Of a DNA stretch of 64,000 bases, positions 47,301-55,788 are shown piece after piece. Made by a program: the position numbers and the translations under genes. The notes beneath the pieces were generated by a model, which saw only the letters and a list, made by a program, of their open reading frames with translations, was not told the origin of the DNA and did no database searches. This stretch comes from an uncultured Christensenella sp. (GTDB lineage Bacteria > Bacillota > Clostridia > Christensenellales > UBA3700). Every line of letters begins with the position of its first letter. Within the stretch, counting starts at the first letter, position 1. Location: assembly GCA_910577845.1 (NCBI GenBank), contig CAJTNA010000003.1, positions 62,001 to 126,000 of the forward strand, in the 5' to 3' direction.

Positions 47301-49088
47301 GACCTATCACCTTATACACTTTTAGCAGATGGAAACCATAAATCAGGCAGTATAGTTTTACCAGAAGGTTTCTCATACAAAGTTAAAAGTATTACTCAAC
47401 CGGAAAACGGCGTTATAACAAGAATAGGTAATGACAACTATCTTTATAACTTATCACCTAACGATAAATTAATGACTGGTGAGATTTATGTTACATTAGA
47501 AATAACAAAAGATGATAACGCATTTGTCGTTGAAGATGTTGATTTGATATTGGAGTTTGAGCAATCACACGAACTAACTGGTAGAATGTTGGAGCGTACT
47601 ACATATAATTTTGATGGTGAAACAAAATATACCAGTGCTTATGAAGCATTTACGAAAGGATATGCTGGCAATACTGGTGTTATTAAAGGTGACAATAAAA
47701 ACCCTACACAAAACTCTAATACAGATATTTGGATGACTGCTGACCAAGCTAAAGAGGCTAATAGTCACAATAGCGTAATGGAAGTTAAAGGCAAATTCCT
47801 AATTTCTGAATCGGGCAAATACCGATTCCAGATACGAGGACGGTATAATGTAGCTTTGTTCCTTGCAGTGAACGAAATACCAGAAAAAAATAGTGACTTT
47901 AAACATTATTGTGAATATACGAACAATAGTGGCGGAAGTGCTAATTTCCCGACCGAAAATAATGAGCAAGTGGAAGGGACTTATATCGAACTTGACTTAA
48001 AATATGGTGACTGGGTATATCTAAGAGCTGTAATGGTATCTATAACAACATCAAAACAACGAACAAGCTTTATTGGTGTTGGTATGGGTAAAGTACCTGA
48101 CCCAATGCCTCAAGTTGATGATAACGGAAATCCGTTACTTGACTCTGATGGAAACCCATTACCAGATATTCAAAACCCAACAACAATAAGCTATGCAACT
48201 GCATATAGAGAAAGTTATCAACCTGCTGAAAATCACTTTAACCCAGAATACTACTACACCAAAAATCTTGTTTATAGTTATAAAGAAACTAACCAACAAG
48301 TTATTGACACAAAGCAAACTATAGTTGAAACAAATTATAAACCACACAATGCTAATTCAAATAAAATAGAGAATTTGGTTGATGGAGACAAAAACACATA
48401 TATATTTACAACAAATAATAGTTTCTCTGAAACAAATCCATTATATTTTGTTGCTAAGTTTGACCAACCTATTACAGCTAGTGTATTTACTATACATTTA
48501 AGAAAAAGTACTAATGGTCATCAAAGACCAAAAAAATTAAAATTATACATCAGTTCAAATGGGACTGATTGGGATTTAATTGTAAATACACGAGCAAGTG
48601 ATAATCTGCCTCAATCACTACAGCAATTTGAATTTAATAAACTTTACACATTCCAATATTATAAACTGGCAATAGAATCTTCTTTTAATAATTATGATAT
48701 TTTTATTACTGAACTGGAATTTACTTACAAATTCTTGCTAAATAATGGTACTCAATTAGCACTAGGAGATAAAGATTTAAAACTTACTGGTAGTTGGGAT
48801 ATTCAAAATGTAATTTCAAAATTCGGTCGTGTTTATGTTGGTAAAACTAATTCCGCAATACAATTTGAATTTACTGGTAACAGATTATTGTTACTATCTG
48901 TGTTGGAAAATAATAATTTTGAAGTTTATATTGATGGTAAAAAAGTTAACTCAATGGACTTTGAAAAAACAGACACAGCATATAAACCAAGTTACATTTC
49001 ACCTGAACTAGAAATAAAAACGCATAGCGTAATTATCAAATGTTTAGGAGAATCAAACTTTGAATCTATAGTTATATATAAGTCATAA
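44328..49088 (+). CDS. M60-type metallopeptidase with a 360-residue Lys/Ala/Thr-rich cytoplasmic region and surface adhesion domains
   Basis: 1586 residues. Residues 1 to about 360 are a low-complexity run of K, A, T, S, E and N. One membrane segment follows (about 368-392, LFAIIALALFLMFIFILSIS), so the basic part is cytoplasmic and the rest is outside. The catalytic domain is an M60/enhancin-like peptidase with HEYHH at 797-801 (HExxH) and Glu813 as the likely third zinc ligand; M60 enzymes cleave mucin-type O-glycoproteins. Then come a PA14-like module (about 1084-1255), a discoidin (F5/8 type C) carbohydrate-binding module (about 1345-1470; NLVDGDKNTYIFTT) and a final beta-rich module of 110 residues. 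GGGAG precedes the ATG. No sortase motif is present; anchoring is by the internal segment. The cytoplasmic extension is odd for this family. Confidence 0.92.
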   Translation: MAEKNSKTKNAESTPKATGTKTTTSKDTTAKKAESSAKATTSAKSTTAKASATKAESTKATSSKATAEKAETKKTATAEKTTSNSKVTNVSKTTTANKSTKATTATTKAVTKATATKETAKVASSTKSSIAKENKAETKDIDNVATKNSSANKKEPKSANTKVEAKATENKTATKTSAKTSNKVDSKADTNVTSKSSTKSNTKADLKTAEQPKATTAKVEQKNTAKAENKAVANKATTNSADTKTTKKIADKAQTKEAENSSAKEEIVASKAEDNKAEKSKFDFSAMFAFGKKNNTENNAETNVKKPKANNNNKQDNQKVSFKDKMVAMAAGKNKQENTSTATKAVSNSNGQGKTTFVDFFKGNKIRLFAIIALALFLMFIFILSISLGVVNANKNKLPSNSSQSIKSDSITTGSTYDYEYRTTATAGYNAEILGYVDRKIPTEVSYESASGLAEKYYPKYGHTPQGMSDASLRQKLVNEAIKLCTINTRIGSDGYPPNTYDKMDKDGNLYLNGQRVTGSPNKLYKHISSVGMYYGDISNDEKAVIKKMTFNPRSFHTQEMYNVTGLYAPAGEVIKVEISKEDMERTGGVLIHIGQALYNRKANNIWVAKGQMQRFPVILNSMMITKNTAEYIAEKDVYVGYIGSFLGGPIYVTNSNASLHRITTSFSMTISGGVTYSHFILGHTTPEEFDANKDSTVPYFDLEVWDNGVLHSGPKMYAQNYSYDDLYKVAVLWDKITSVTTYGYNQNIVFLYDPFVAAGAAVAFPTQGAVNCPGSWMANALNYEGLRKSGGWGNLHEYHHNFQGYGVGAGGEVTNNALTLVSYALFTQISSSRQMGNFGATGLGGWNRYTVATWALEQVKRIQNPNQNPENGNKGLSLYATLLHNFGPDAFMQVRKLGGGQSYQNYFKKWEQVTHYNMTYYFSEMLRANEVQPGTITDEWLKANSNPNYPMFVPVSSVYQTGRGYNYDNVNKFNKTMQPYVIAYGQDFTIDLSPYTLLADGNHKSGSIVLPEGFSYKVKSITQPENGVITRIGNDNYLYNLSPNDKLMTGEIYVTLEITKDDNAFVVEDVDLILEFEQSHELTGRMLERTTYNFDGETKYTSAYEAFTKGYAGNTGVIKGDNKNPTQNSNTDIWMTADQAKEANSHNSVMEVKGKFLISESGKYRFQIRGRYNVALFLAVNEIPEKNSDFKHYCEYTNNSGGSANFPTENNEQVEGTYIELDLKYGDWVYLRAVMVSITTSKQRTSFIGVGMGKVPDPMPQVDDNGNPLLDSDGNPLPDIQNPTTISYATAYRESYQPAENHFNPEYYYTKNLVYSYKETNQQVIDTKQTIVETNYKPHNANSNKIENLVDGDKNTYIFTTNNSFSETNPLYFVAKFDQPITASVFTIHLRKSTNGHQRPKKLKLYISSNGTDWDLIVNTRASDNLPQSLQQFEFNKLYTFQYYKLAIESSFNNYDIFITELEFTYKFLLNNGTQLALGDKDLKLTGSWDIQNVISKFGRVYVGKTNSAIQFEFTGNRLLLLSVLENNNFEVYIDGKKVNSMDFEKTDTAYKPSYISPELEIKTHSVIIKCLGESNFESIVIYKS

Positions 49089-49193
49089 TATCATATGCCA
49101 TAAACAAATAGCCCTTAGAGGGATTTGCTAGCAAATGATGACAATTGATAATTTAAAGTGCAATAGATTAACAATTAAAAATATCATTAAACA

Positions 49194-49222
49194 AAAACCT
49201 ACTCTTTAATTGAGTAGGTTTT
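49194..49222 (+). terminator. Terminator after the M60 peptidase gene
   Basis: An 11-bp perfect stem (49194-49204 with 49212-49222), a 7-nt loop, then T-rich sequence. Confidence 0.85.
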
Positions 49223-49393
49223 GTATTTACTTTACCTTTATTTAAAACCTATATACTAAAATATATATGACCTTTATACTTATAAAAATTTTAATGTTAA
49301 AATTAATAGCATTATTAAGTGATTAACTTATTATACTTAAACTTTAAAAAAATTCAAAAGTAATAAAGTCTCTTAGCTTTTTTATTAATATCA

Positions 49394-49570
49394 AAAACTT
49401 TACTATCAAATCAACTCATTAAGAAAATTAATTATAAACTAGTTTACGTTAAAAGCATTTTTATAACATATTAAAACTTTACTTTCAAATCAACTCGTTA
49501 AGAAAATTAATTATAAACTAGTTTACGTTAAAAGCATTTTTATAACATATTAAAACTTTACTTTCAAACT
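49394..49570. repeat. 79-bp tandem repeat, 2.2 copies
   Basis: Two nearly identical 79-bp units (49394-49472 and 49473-49551) and a partial third (49552-49570). Only a few bases differ. Noncoding and AT-rich. No spacer structure, so not a CRISPR array. Confidence 0.85.
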
Positions 49571-49748
49571 AATGTATACTAAAATTATAAAACACAGAAT
49601 ATCCAATAATTTTAAACAATATAAGACATATAATTTTCTATCTAAAACCCTAAGCAAGCAGTCCGTATATATAATCATACACTATTTGAATATTTTTGCA
49701 TTTTTACCAATTTTCAGTTAATATTTTACTAATATAAATATCTATAGT

Positions 49749-50236
49749 AAAAGCTTTTAAATCACTATCGTAATAGCAATAATAATTCTGCATTTCACTT
49801 ATTAAATAATTAATTATAAATGCTTTTAATTTTAAAATTGTAACAATAAATAGCAAAAGCTTATTTCATTTTTGTAATATTTAATAGTAAAGACTTTTCG
49901 TTTGTTTATAAAAACACTCAATATCAGAATATTTTTACACAGTATTTAACGGCAAAGCTTTTTTGCTAACATTATAATAAATCGTAAAGTTTTTTACAAA
50001 ACTTAATTGTAGAATCTTTTATTATTTTTATACAAATAACTTATAAAGCTTTTTATAAAATAATATAATGTTAAAGTAATTCAATAATCAACTGCAAAGC
50101 TTTTTTTTTGCTAACATTATAATAAACAGCAAAACTTTTAGCAATGCTTAATAACGATTTTTTTATTATGTCGATACAAATAACTTATAAAAGCTTATTT
50201 TTAACAATATAATACTAATAAATTTGATAAACAACT
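49749..50236. repeat. Series of AAAGCTTTT palindromes and a diverged 142-bp direct repeat
   Basis: Short inverted repeats related to GCAAAAGCTTTTTTGC recur at about 49749, 49851, 49885, 49951, 49983, 50041, 50093, 50128 and 50186. The stretch 49952-50092 and the stretch 50094-50236 align end to end as a diverged direct repeat with an offset of 142-144 bp, sharing GCTAACATTATAATAAA and TACAAATAACTTATAAA. No open frame is seen. Confidence 0.65.
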
Positions 50237-50397
50237 CAAAAACATTGTTTTTTAATAATAAACATAAACAAGAAAGTCTACTAATGTTTCTTTTACTAAA
50301 AGTATGGATTACCATCAGTTGCTAGCCAAAATCCATATTTGCAGTATGTCTTGTTTGCTTATGGCTTACGTTATTTTGATTTTTATATAACCATAGA

Positions 50398-50524
50398 TTC
50401 AGTGTTTTTAATGCTAAAGTCAGCTTTAAAATTATTAATACCTTCAATGCTTTTATCATCTGCTTGATAGTTAAGTATTACCCCAGTTCTTTCATTTTTT
50501 GCTATATTTTTAAGTTTGATTCCC
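50398..50524 (-). pseudogene. Remnant of a paralogue of the lipoprotein gene at 50683-52188
   Basis: On the minus strand this segment reads about 42 codons very similar to residues 62-97 of the intact lipoprotein downstream in coordinates: both contain LNYQADDKSI followed by (D/E)G(V/I)NNFKA(N/D)FS(V/I)K. There is no start, no signal peptide and no continuing frame on either side. The matching DNA of the intact gene is about 51890-52010. It looks like the leftover of a duplicated gene, with repeats now filling the surrounding 1.3 kb. Confidence 0.8.
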
Positions 50525-50573
50525 CTAAATATATGACACCCAAAAATATTTAGCGGTTGATGTAAAACTAATC

Positions 50574-50607
50574 AAAAATAACGAATAGTTACCTACTCGT
50601 TATTTTT
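50574..50607 (-). terminator. Terminator of the GPH transporter-lipoprotein operon
   Basis: A 15-bp stem with one mismatch (50574-50588 with 50593-50607), a 4-nt loop and T runs on both strands. It lies 75 bp after the lipoprotein stop. Confidence 0.8.
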
Positions 50608-50682
50608 TGTTTAATGTCATTAAGTTTATGCTTTAATTATTAATTTTATAATTTGAAACATATAAGTTATTTAGCTTTTTAA

Positions 50683-52188
50683 TTACTCAGACTTTTCCTC
50701 TGTATCAGTTTTTTTAGCTTTTGACTTTGTTGCTTTTATAGGTTCTTCAGCCTCTGCTTTTACCTCTTCTGCAACCTCCGCTTTTGCATTATCCTCTGTT
50801 GTTGTCTCAAGTTCTTTTATATCATCTGCATTAGTATCAATAACCTCTGCATCAATAATTGTTTCATCACTGCTATCATTACCAATTAAAGCGTTTATCT
50901 TTCTAGTTAATTCCTTATTTTGTTTTTTAATCTTTAATAAAGCAAACAATGCAAGTAACAATGCGATTACTGCTACAATTGCAGCTACCATAGGAATCAT
51001 ACTCATCATATCTTTCTTTTTAGTAATATTCTTAGTTTGGATATAAATTGATTCGTCTGCTAAATATTCATTTCTATCATCTTTAATTTCTTTAACGATA
51101 TTTCCGTCCTCATCAAGCACAACCAATCTTATCAAAACCTCTGTGTACTCATATGCCCAGTTTACAGCAGATTCAACAGTTGTAATTACATAAGAATATT
51201 CAACCTCGTTTCCGTCCTCAACTACAACAACTTTCTTATTAGATAATTCTACTGGGTCAATAGTTTCACCAAATATCATTTCACCATCAGAATCTTTTGT
51301 ATATAGTACTAACAAGCCATCGCTTCTATCACTGAATACATTAATAATGTTATCACTATTATCAAAGTTATCATAATTAGGGATATCAATCTTTGGACCT
51401 TGATACATTACATCTAAAGTGTAAGTTGCATCAGCAGATGAGATTGACATAATTCTTGAAACTTTTTTATCAGTGTAAATTTGAACGCTCAATGCACCTT
51501 TACCAAAGTAGTCGTGATTCTCATTAATAACCTCAATAACATAAGTAGTAACCTTACCTTGTTTCATACTACCTTTATCAATTTTAATGCCATTAACTTC
51601 GTCACCTTTGTTGACTATTTTAACATCACTTGCAGTTAAACTACGCAAAGGATTTAAAGCGTTTTTAATAGTATAATCACTGAAATTTCTGCCTAATGGA
51701 TTTGTGTAAGCATTCATTTCATCAATAGTGATTGGTCTACTAGTTCTTGTAAATGCTGGAGCAGTAGATTTTAGTTTATAGTTTTCAAAAACATATAATT
51801 TATAATCACTTGGATTTGCATTTTTAGCTTTAATATTCTTAGGTAGTGAATTACCAAAAATGAATGAATCAGTATATTCAGTAATACCTACAGTATGTTT
51901 AACGCTAAAGTTAGCTTTAAAGTTATTTACTCCATCAATGCTTTTATCATCAGCTTGATAGTTAAGCATAACCTCTGTTCTTTTGTTTTTAGTTACATTT
52001 TTAGGGTCAGTATCTATTCTTTCCCTAACATAATAAGTTTCATAAGCTTCGGAGTTTGCAATAGCATCTTGGAAAACTTTTATAACATCTGTATCAATAT
52101 CATTAACTTGGATATTTGAACAACCTACAAGTACCATAGATAGCAAACAAATAACAGCCATTACAGCAACTAAAATTTTCTTTTTCAT
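50683..52188 (-). CDS. Lipoprotein with a C-terminal membrane segment and cytoplasmic tail, linked to a GPH transporter
   Basis: 501 residues. Signal peptide with lipobox L-V-G-C and Cys23. Residues 24-395 form an extracytoplasmic, strand-rich domain without recognised catalytic motifs. A second anchor, a membrane segment at about 397-420, is followed by a Lys-rich helix and an 80-residue tail rich in Glu, Ala, Lys and Thr in the cytoplasm. A lipoprotein that also crosses the membrane at its C-terminus is unusual. Its start overlaps the stop of the transporter gene by four bases (ATGA), so the two are coupled and may act together, for example as a substrate-capture or sensing partner. A degraded copy of its N-terminal part lies downstream at 50398-50524. 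Family not recognised. Confidence 0.88.
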   Translation of the reverse strand: MKKKILVAVMAVICLLSMVLVGCSNIQVNDIDTDVIKVFQDAIANSEAYETYYVRERIDTDPKNVTKNKRTEVMLNYQADDKSIDGVNNFKANFSVKHTVGITEYTDSFIFGNSLPKNIKAKNANPSDYKLYVFENYKLKSTAPAFTRTSRPITIDEMNAYTNPLGRNFSDYTIKNALNPLRSLTASDVKIVNKGDEVNGIKIDKGSMKQGKVTTYVIEVINENHDYFGKGALSVQIYTDKKVSRIMSISSADATYTLDVMYQGPKIDIPNYDNFDNSDNIINVFSDRSDGLLVLYTKDSDGEMIFGETIDPVELSNKKVVVVEDGNEVEYSYVITTVESAVNWAYEYTEVLIRLVVLDEDGNIVKEIKDDRNEYLADESIYIQTKNITKKKDMMSMIPMVAAIVAVIALLLALFALLKIKKQNKELTRKINALIGNDSSDETIIDAEVIDTNADDIKELETTTEDNAKAEVAEEVKAEAEEPIKATKSKAKKTDTEEKSE

Positions 52189-53927
52189 TGTTTGCCTCCT
52201 TCGCTATCCTCTTTAGCAATTTCCACATTTGATTCTATTTTTTCATCCGCACTCTCATTAACAGCGTTAAGTTCGCCAGTTACTTGAGCAGTATCATTAA
52301 TAACATCTACAGTAGGAACACCGCTTTCCACATCATCGTTAACTGGAACTTCAACTTGTTCACCTGCAGTTGCTTTTTTGTTTTTGTTTTTCTTTTTAGC
52401 TTCTCTCTTAGCTTCTTTTTCTTTATCCTTAGCTTCTTGCTCGTCAAGGTCTTTTATTTTTTCATCATATTCCTCTTGAGAAATATCACCTGCCTCTAAA
52501 TCTGCTGTTAAGGTACGTTTTTGCAAATCACGCATCATACCACGCAATTTCTTTTCGCTCAAATCGTAAAATAACATTGGAACACAACAAGCTAAACCAC
52601 CAATCAAGCTTATAATAGCCAAAATCTTAATTAAGTTGCCTCTAAATGATGCCTCATACAATACATCATAGTTTGTTAGCAAACCATAAGACTCAGTAAC
52701 TGCTGGAATAACGAAACCAGTTGCCATACCTACAACGGCTGTAACAATACTTATGTTACCAAAGAAACCATCCATTCTTTTTCCAGTTTTCCATTGGTGA
52801 TAGTCAAGTATATCAGCATTGATAGCTGGACCTGTAATGATTGAAGTTGCGTTTACAGCATTTGCAATGTAAATTAAAACAAATGTAACATAGAAGCTTG
52901 CACCGCTAAAGAAAGTCAAACCATATGCAATTGCTAGTATAAAGTTAGCACCGATATTCAAATTTCTCTTTCCTATAAACTTTACCAATATTGGTGCTCC
53001 AACCATACCTATCAATGATGCAGTACCCATTAAAGTAGTAAGTAAGCCCATCAACACACCATTTTGTAATTGATAGATAAATATCCAGTTCAAAATTAGT
53101 ACAGATGCATTTCTTGCAAACAATAACATTTGTTGTATATTATAAAGCCATAAATATTTATTACTTAATGCACTTTTTACACCTTCCATAAAAGGAATTT
53201 TTTCTGTATTAGTTTTCTTTTGTACCACCCTTTCTTTTGTACCAAAATATGCAAAGAAAGTAAGTAAAACACCTAAAATACCAAATACTGGGAACAATAG
53301 ACGATAAATTTTGATATCAATCATTGTACCGCCAGCTAGTTCAGCAATTACTGGGAAGAATAAACCTGTCAAGGTTGGAGCCATTGAGTAAATAATTGAA
53401 CTAATTGAAACAATAGTTGTTCTTTCCTCACTATTAGGGCTTATAACTTGTACCAAGTTCATATATGCAAGATATAACAATTGATTATAGAAAATATTAA
53501 TCAAAGTAAATCCTACCATAATCAATGCAAACTTAGTAGTATAATCTGCAGTTAGTGGTATGTAAGCCATTGCAATTGAAATTGCAGCAGCAGGTATAGA
53601 CGACCACAAAATAATAGGTCTATATTTACCTTTTTTACTCTTTGTATTGTCCATTAACATACCTCTGAATGGTACAATTAATAAAGACACTAAAACACCA
53701 ACAACAGCAATAATCTGCATATGCGATGGAGTTATACCATATACTGAGCCAATCAACAAACTACCTGCTGACATTGCGATGTAGCCTACTACAGCTGCTA
53801 TAAATTGAACACCAATACCACCAATACTATAGGCAGCCATTTCCTTGATGCTCACATAGTTGCCTTTCGCAGGTTTACTCCATTGCGAAGTAACCCACTT
53901 AATCTTTCCTTTTAAGTCAAGCTTCAT
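52185..53927 (-). CDS. GPH-family (MelB-like) sugar:cation symporter with a long charged C-terminal tail
   Basis: 580 residues from the ATG at 53927, chosen for the GGAAGGAAG site just upstream; a start at 53966 would put that site inside the coding region. About twelve membrane segments cover residues 30-480. Typical features are the loop GMLMDNTKSKKGKYRPIILW near 100-120 and YNQLLYLAYMNLVQVISPN near 160-180, which match the glycoside-pentoside-hexuronide group of the major facilitator superfamily. After about residue 490, a cytoplasmic tail of 90 residues is rich in Lys, Glu and Asp with a coiled-coil look. The substrate is probably a glycoside or disaccharide; the GH20 gene upstream hints at hexosaminides. 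Confidence 0.9.
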   Translation of the reverse strand: MKLDLKGKIKWVTSQWSKPAKGNYVSIKEMAAYSIGGIGVQFIAAVVGYIAMSAGSLLIGSVYGITPSHMQIIAVVGVLVSLLIVPFRGMLMDNTKSKKGKYRPIILWSSIPAAAISIAMAYIPLTADYTTKFALIMVGFTLINIFYNQLLYLAYMNLVQVISPNSEERTTIVSISSIIYSMAPTLTGLFFPVIAELAGGTMIDIKIYRLLFPVFGILGVLLTFFAYFGTKERVVQKKTNTEKIPFMEGVKSALSNKYLWLYNIQQMLLFARNASVLILNWIFIYQLQNGVLMGLLTTLMGTASLIGMVGAPILVKFIGKRNLNIGANFILAIAYGLTFFSGASFYVTFVLIYIANAVNATSIITGPAINADILDYHQWKTGKRMDGFFGNISIVTAVVGMATGFVIPAVTESYGLLTNYDVLYEASFRGNLIKILAIISLIGGLACCVPMLFYDLSEKKLRGMMRDLQKRTLTADLEAGDISQEEYDEKIKDLDEQEAKDKEKEAKREAKKKNKNKKATAGEQVEVPVNDDVESGVPTVDVINDTAQVTGELNAVNESADEKIESNVEIAKEDSEGGKQ

Positions 53928-53983
53928 AACTTCCTTCCTTTCCTTTATTTTAATTAAAATTCTCATTTTAACTATATAAATGT

Positions 53984-54012
53984 ATTATATCATTATTTTT
54001 CGACATTGTAAA
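53984..54012 (-). promoter_or_regulatory. Promoter of the GPH transporter-lipoprotein operon
   Basis: Minus strand TTTACA (54007-54012), 17 bp, TATAAT (53984-53989). Predicted start near 53977. Confidence 0.8.
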
Positions 54013-54111
54013 TATTTTCCTAAAAAATTTACATATTTCATACAATAATAATACAAAAACAATACATATCAACAGCCATAATTTTTCTAGCATAAAATTA
54101 TGCCTAATAAA

Positions 54112-55689
54112 TCAAATTTTATTGTACTTTTCAAACTCGTGATTTTGATTTTTTTGCCAGTTTAGCCAAGCTTTTGATTTCCTACCCCAGTTTTTAAAAC
54201 CTCTTACAAGATAAGCATCTCGTTTAGCATACACTATATTTTTAGCATCCATAATTTTCATTTGAACGGGCAATCTACTTTCAAAATCTGCAAAGTTTTT
54301 ATTTTCTTTACTAGTCCAGTTAATCTCACCTAAAGCTTGCATTCTTGGATAAATATTAAATTGCAATTTTTCTTTGCATCTTACATACTCTGTCCAAAGC
54401 GGTGCTTCAATACCCAAAACTTGACTTTCGTACTTTTCACTAAGTCCCATCGTATACAAATCAACAGAATAGTATTTCTTTAAGTCTTTCATATCATAAC
54501 AGTGGTCCATATACAAATAAGGTTCAGGTGTCAAGATTACTTTGTTTCCTTTAGCAAGCCATTTGTCTACACCACTAGCTTTTGCAGAGTGTATCCACCA
54601 TTGAATGATAGTTTCGTCTGAAAGTTCTGTTGCCTTTAAAATTTCATTCCAACCTATCATATATTTATTTTTAGTCTTTAAATACTCCAAAATTTGGTTG
54701 TTGAACCAACCTTGCAACTCTTCCTCACCTTTCAAACCAAGTTCCTTAATTTTTGCTTGACACTTAGGACAATTTTTCCATTTTTTCTTTGGAACTTCGT
54801 CACCGCCAATATGGAAATACTCATAAGGGAATAACTCTGCTAATTCGTCAATAATATCTTTAACAAACGGCATTAACTTATCACCGCCTACGCAACCAAT
54901 ATCGTCTAAAATACCCCAACGTGGGAACACATCAATCTGCTTACCCTCACAAGACAATTCTGGATAACAATGTATAGCTGCGACCAAATGCCCAGGCATA
55001 TCTATCTCTGGCATTACCTCAATATGTAAATTCTTTGCATATTCAATAACCTCTTTAACTTGTTCTTGAGTGTAATACAAACCATCACCATACTCTTTTT
55101 CTTCCATAACTCCGCCAGCAAGCATAGTAGCTTTTCTTACAGCACCTCTTTGAGTAAGTAATGGATATTTTTTAATTTCAATACGCCAACCTTGGTCATC
55201 TGTCAAGTGCCAATGGAATACATTAAGCTTATTTAATGCCATCATATCCAAACACTCTTTAATAGTATCCATAGTTGAAAAATGTCTTGCAATATCAAGC
55301 ATAAATGCTCTTCGTTTAAATCGTGGCTTATCCTCTATATCGCAACAAGGTATACTAACATCACTTACACCTCTTAAAGTATCTACACTGCAGATTTGCC
55401 TTAAAGTTTGCACTGCGTAAAAAGCACCCGCCTCGCTACTTGCGTAAATAGTGATTTGATTTTCTGCAACATTTAAAATGTATCCCTCTTTATCAAGGGT
55501 ATTATTCATTACAAAGTTAATGTCGCCATTTCCACTTACAACACTAGCCTCAACGCCACTTTTTGAAAAAATTTCAAGCAGTTGCATTTTTGTTTTTTCA
55601 AACTCACCACCTATTTTAGTAGAAAAAGTATATTTAAACTCCCCAGACATTTCTACTAACTTTAATGGTCTTGGAATAATTGATATCAT
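54112..55689 (-). CDS. Cytoplasmic beta-N-acetylhexosaminidase (GH20)
   Basis: 525 residues. Removes terminal GlcNAc or GalNAc using substrate-assisted catalysis. A GH20b-type N-terminal domain spans 1-115 and the GH20 barrel follows: HWHLTDDQGWRIEIKKYPLL near 160, VMPEIDMPGHLVAAIHCYPE near 222, and YFHIGGDEVPKKKW near 292 with the catalytic Asp-Glu pair, then IIQWW near 360 and WTEYV near 425. No signal peptide is present, so the enzyme works on imported sugars. GGAG precedes the ATG. It is 99 bp downstream of an MFS gene on the same strand and 184 bp before the GPH operon, so uptake and cleavage genes are grouped. Chitobiose, mucin or wall-derived hexosaminides are all possible substrates. 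Confidence 0.95.
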   Translation of the reverse strand: MISIIPRPLKLVEMSGEFKYTFSTKIGGEFEKTKMQLLEIFSKSGVEASVVSGNGDINFVMNNTLDKEGYILNVAENQITIYASSEAGAFYAVQTLRQICSVDTLRGVSDVSIPCCDIEDKPRFKRRAFMLDIARHFSTMDTIKECLDMMALNKLNVFHWHLTDDQGWRIEIKKYPLLTQRGAVRKATMLAGGVMEEKEYGDGLYYTQEQVKEVIEYAKNLHIEVMPEIDMPGHLVAAIHCYPELSCEGKQIDVFPRWGILDDIGCVGGDKLMPFVKDIIDELAELFPYEYFHIGGDEVPKKKWKNCPKCQAKIKELGLKGEEELQGWFNNQILEYLKTKNKYMIGWNEILKATELSDETIIQWWIHSAKASGVDKWLAKGNKVILTPEPYLYMDHCYDMKDLKKYYSVDLYTMGLSEKYESQVLGIEAPLWTEYVRCKEKLQFNIYPRMQALGEINWTSKENKNFADFESRLPVQMKIMDAKNIVYAKRDAYLVRGFKNWGRKSKAWLNWQKNQNHEFEKYNKI

Positions 55690-55788
55690 AATTTTCTCCT
55701 TCTAAAATATATTTGTTTTTACTTTTTACAAACTTAAATTGCTTATCAATAAAAATCTTTTTAGTACCGATTTTTGATTGTTTTATTA

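Noticed and set aside
49394..49570. Repeats as a possible CRISPR array
   Set aside because: The 79-bp units are adjacent with no spacers, there are only two full copies, and no cas genes are present.
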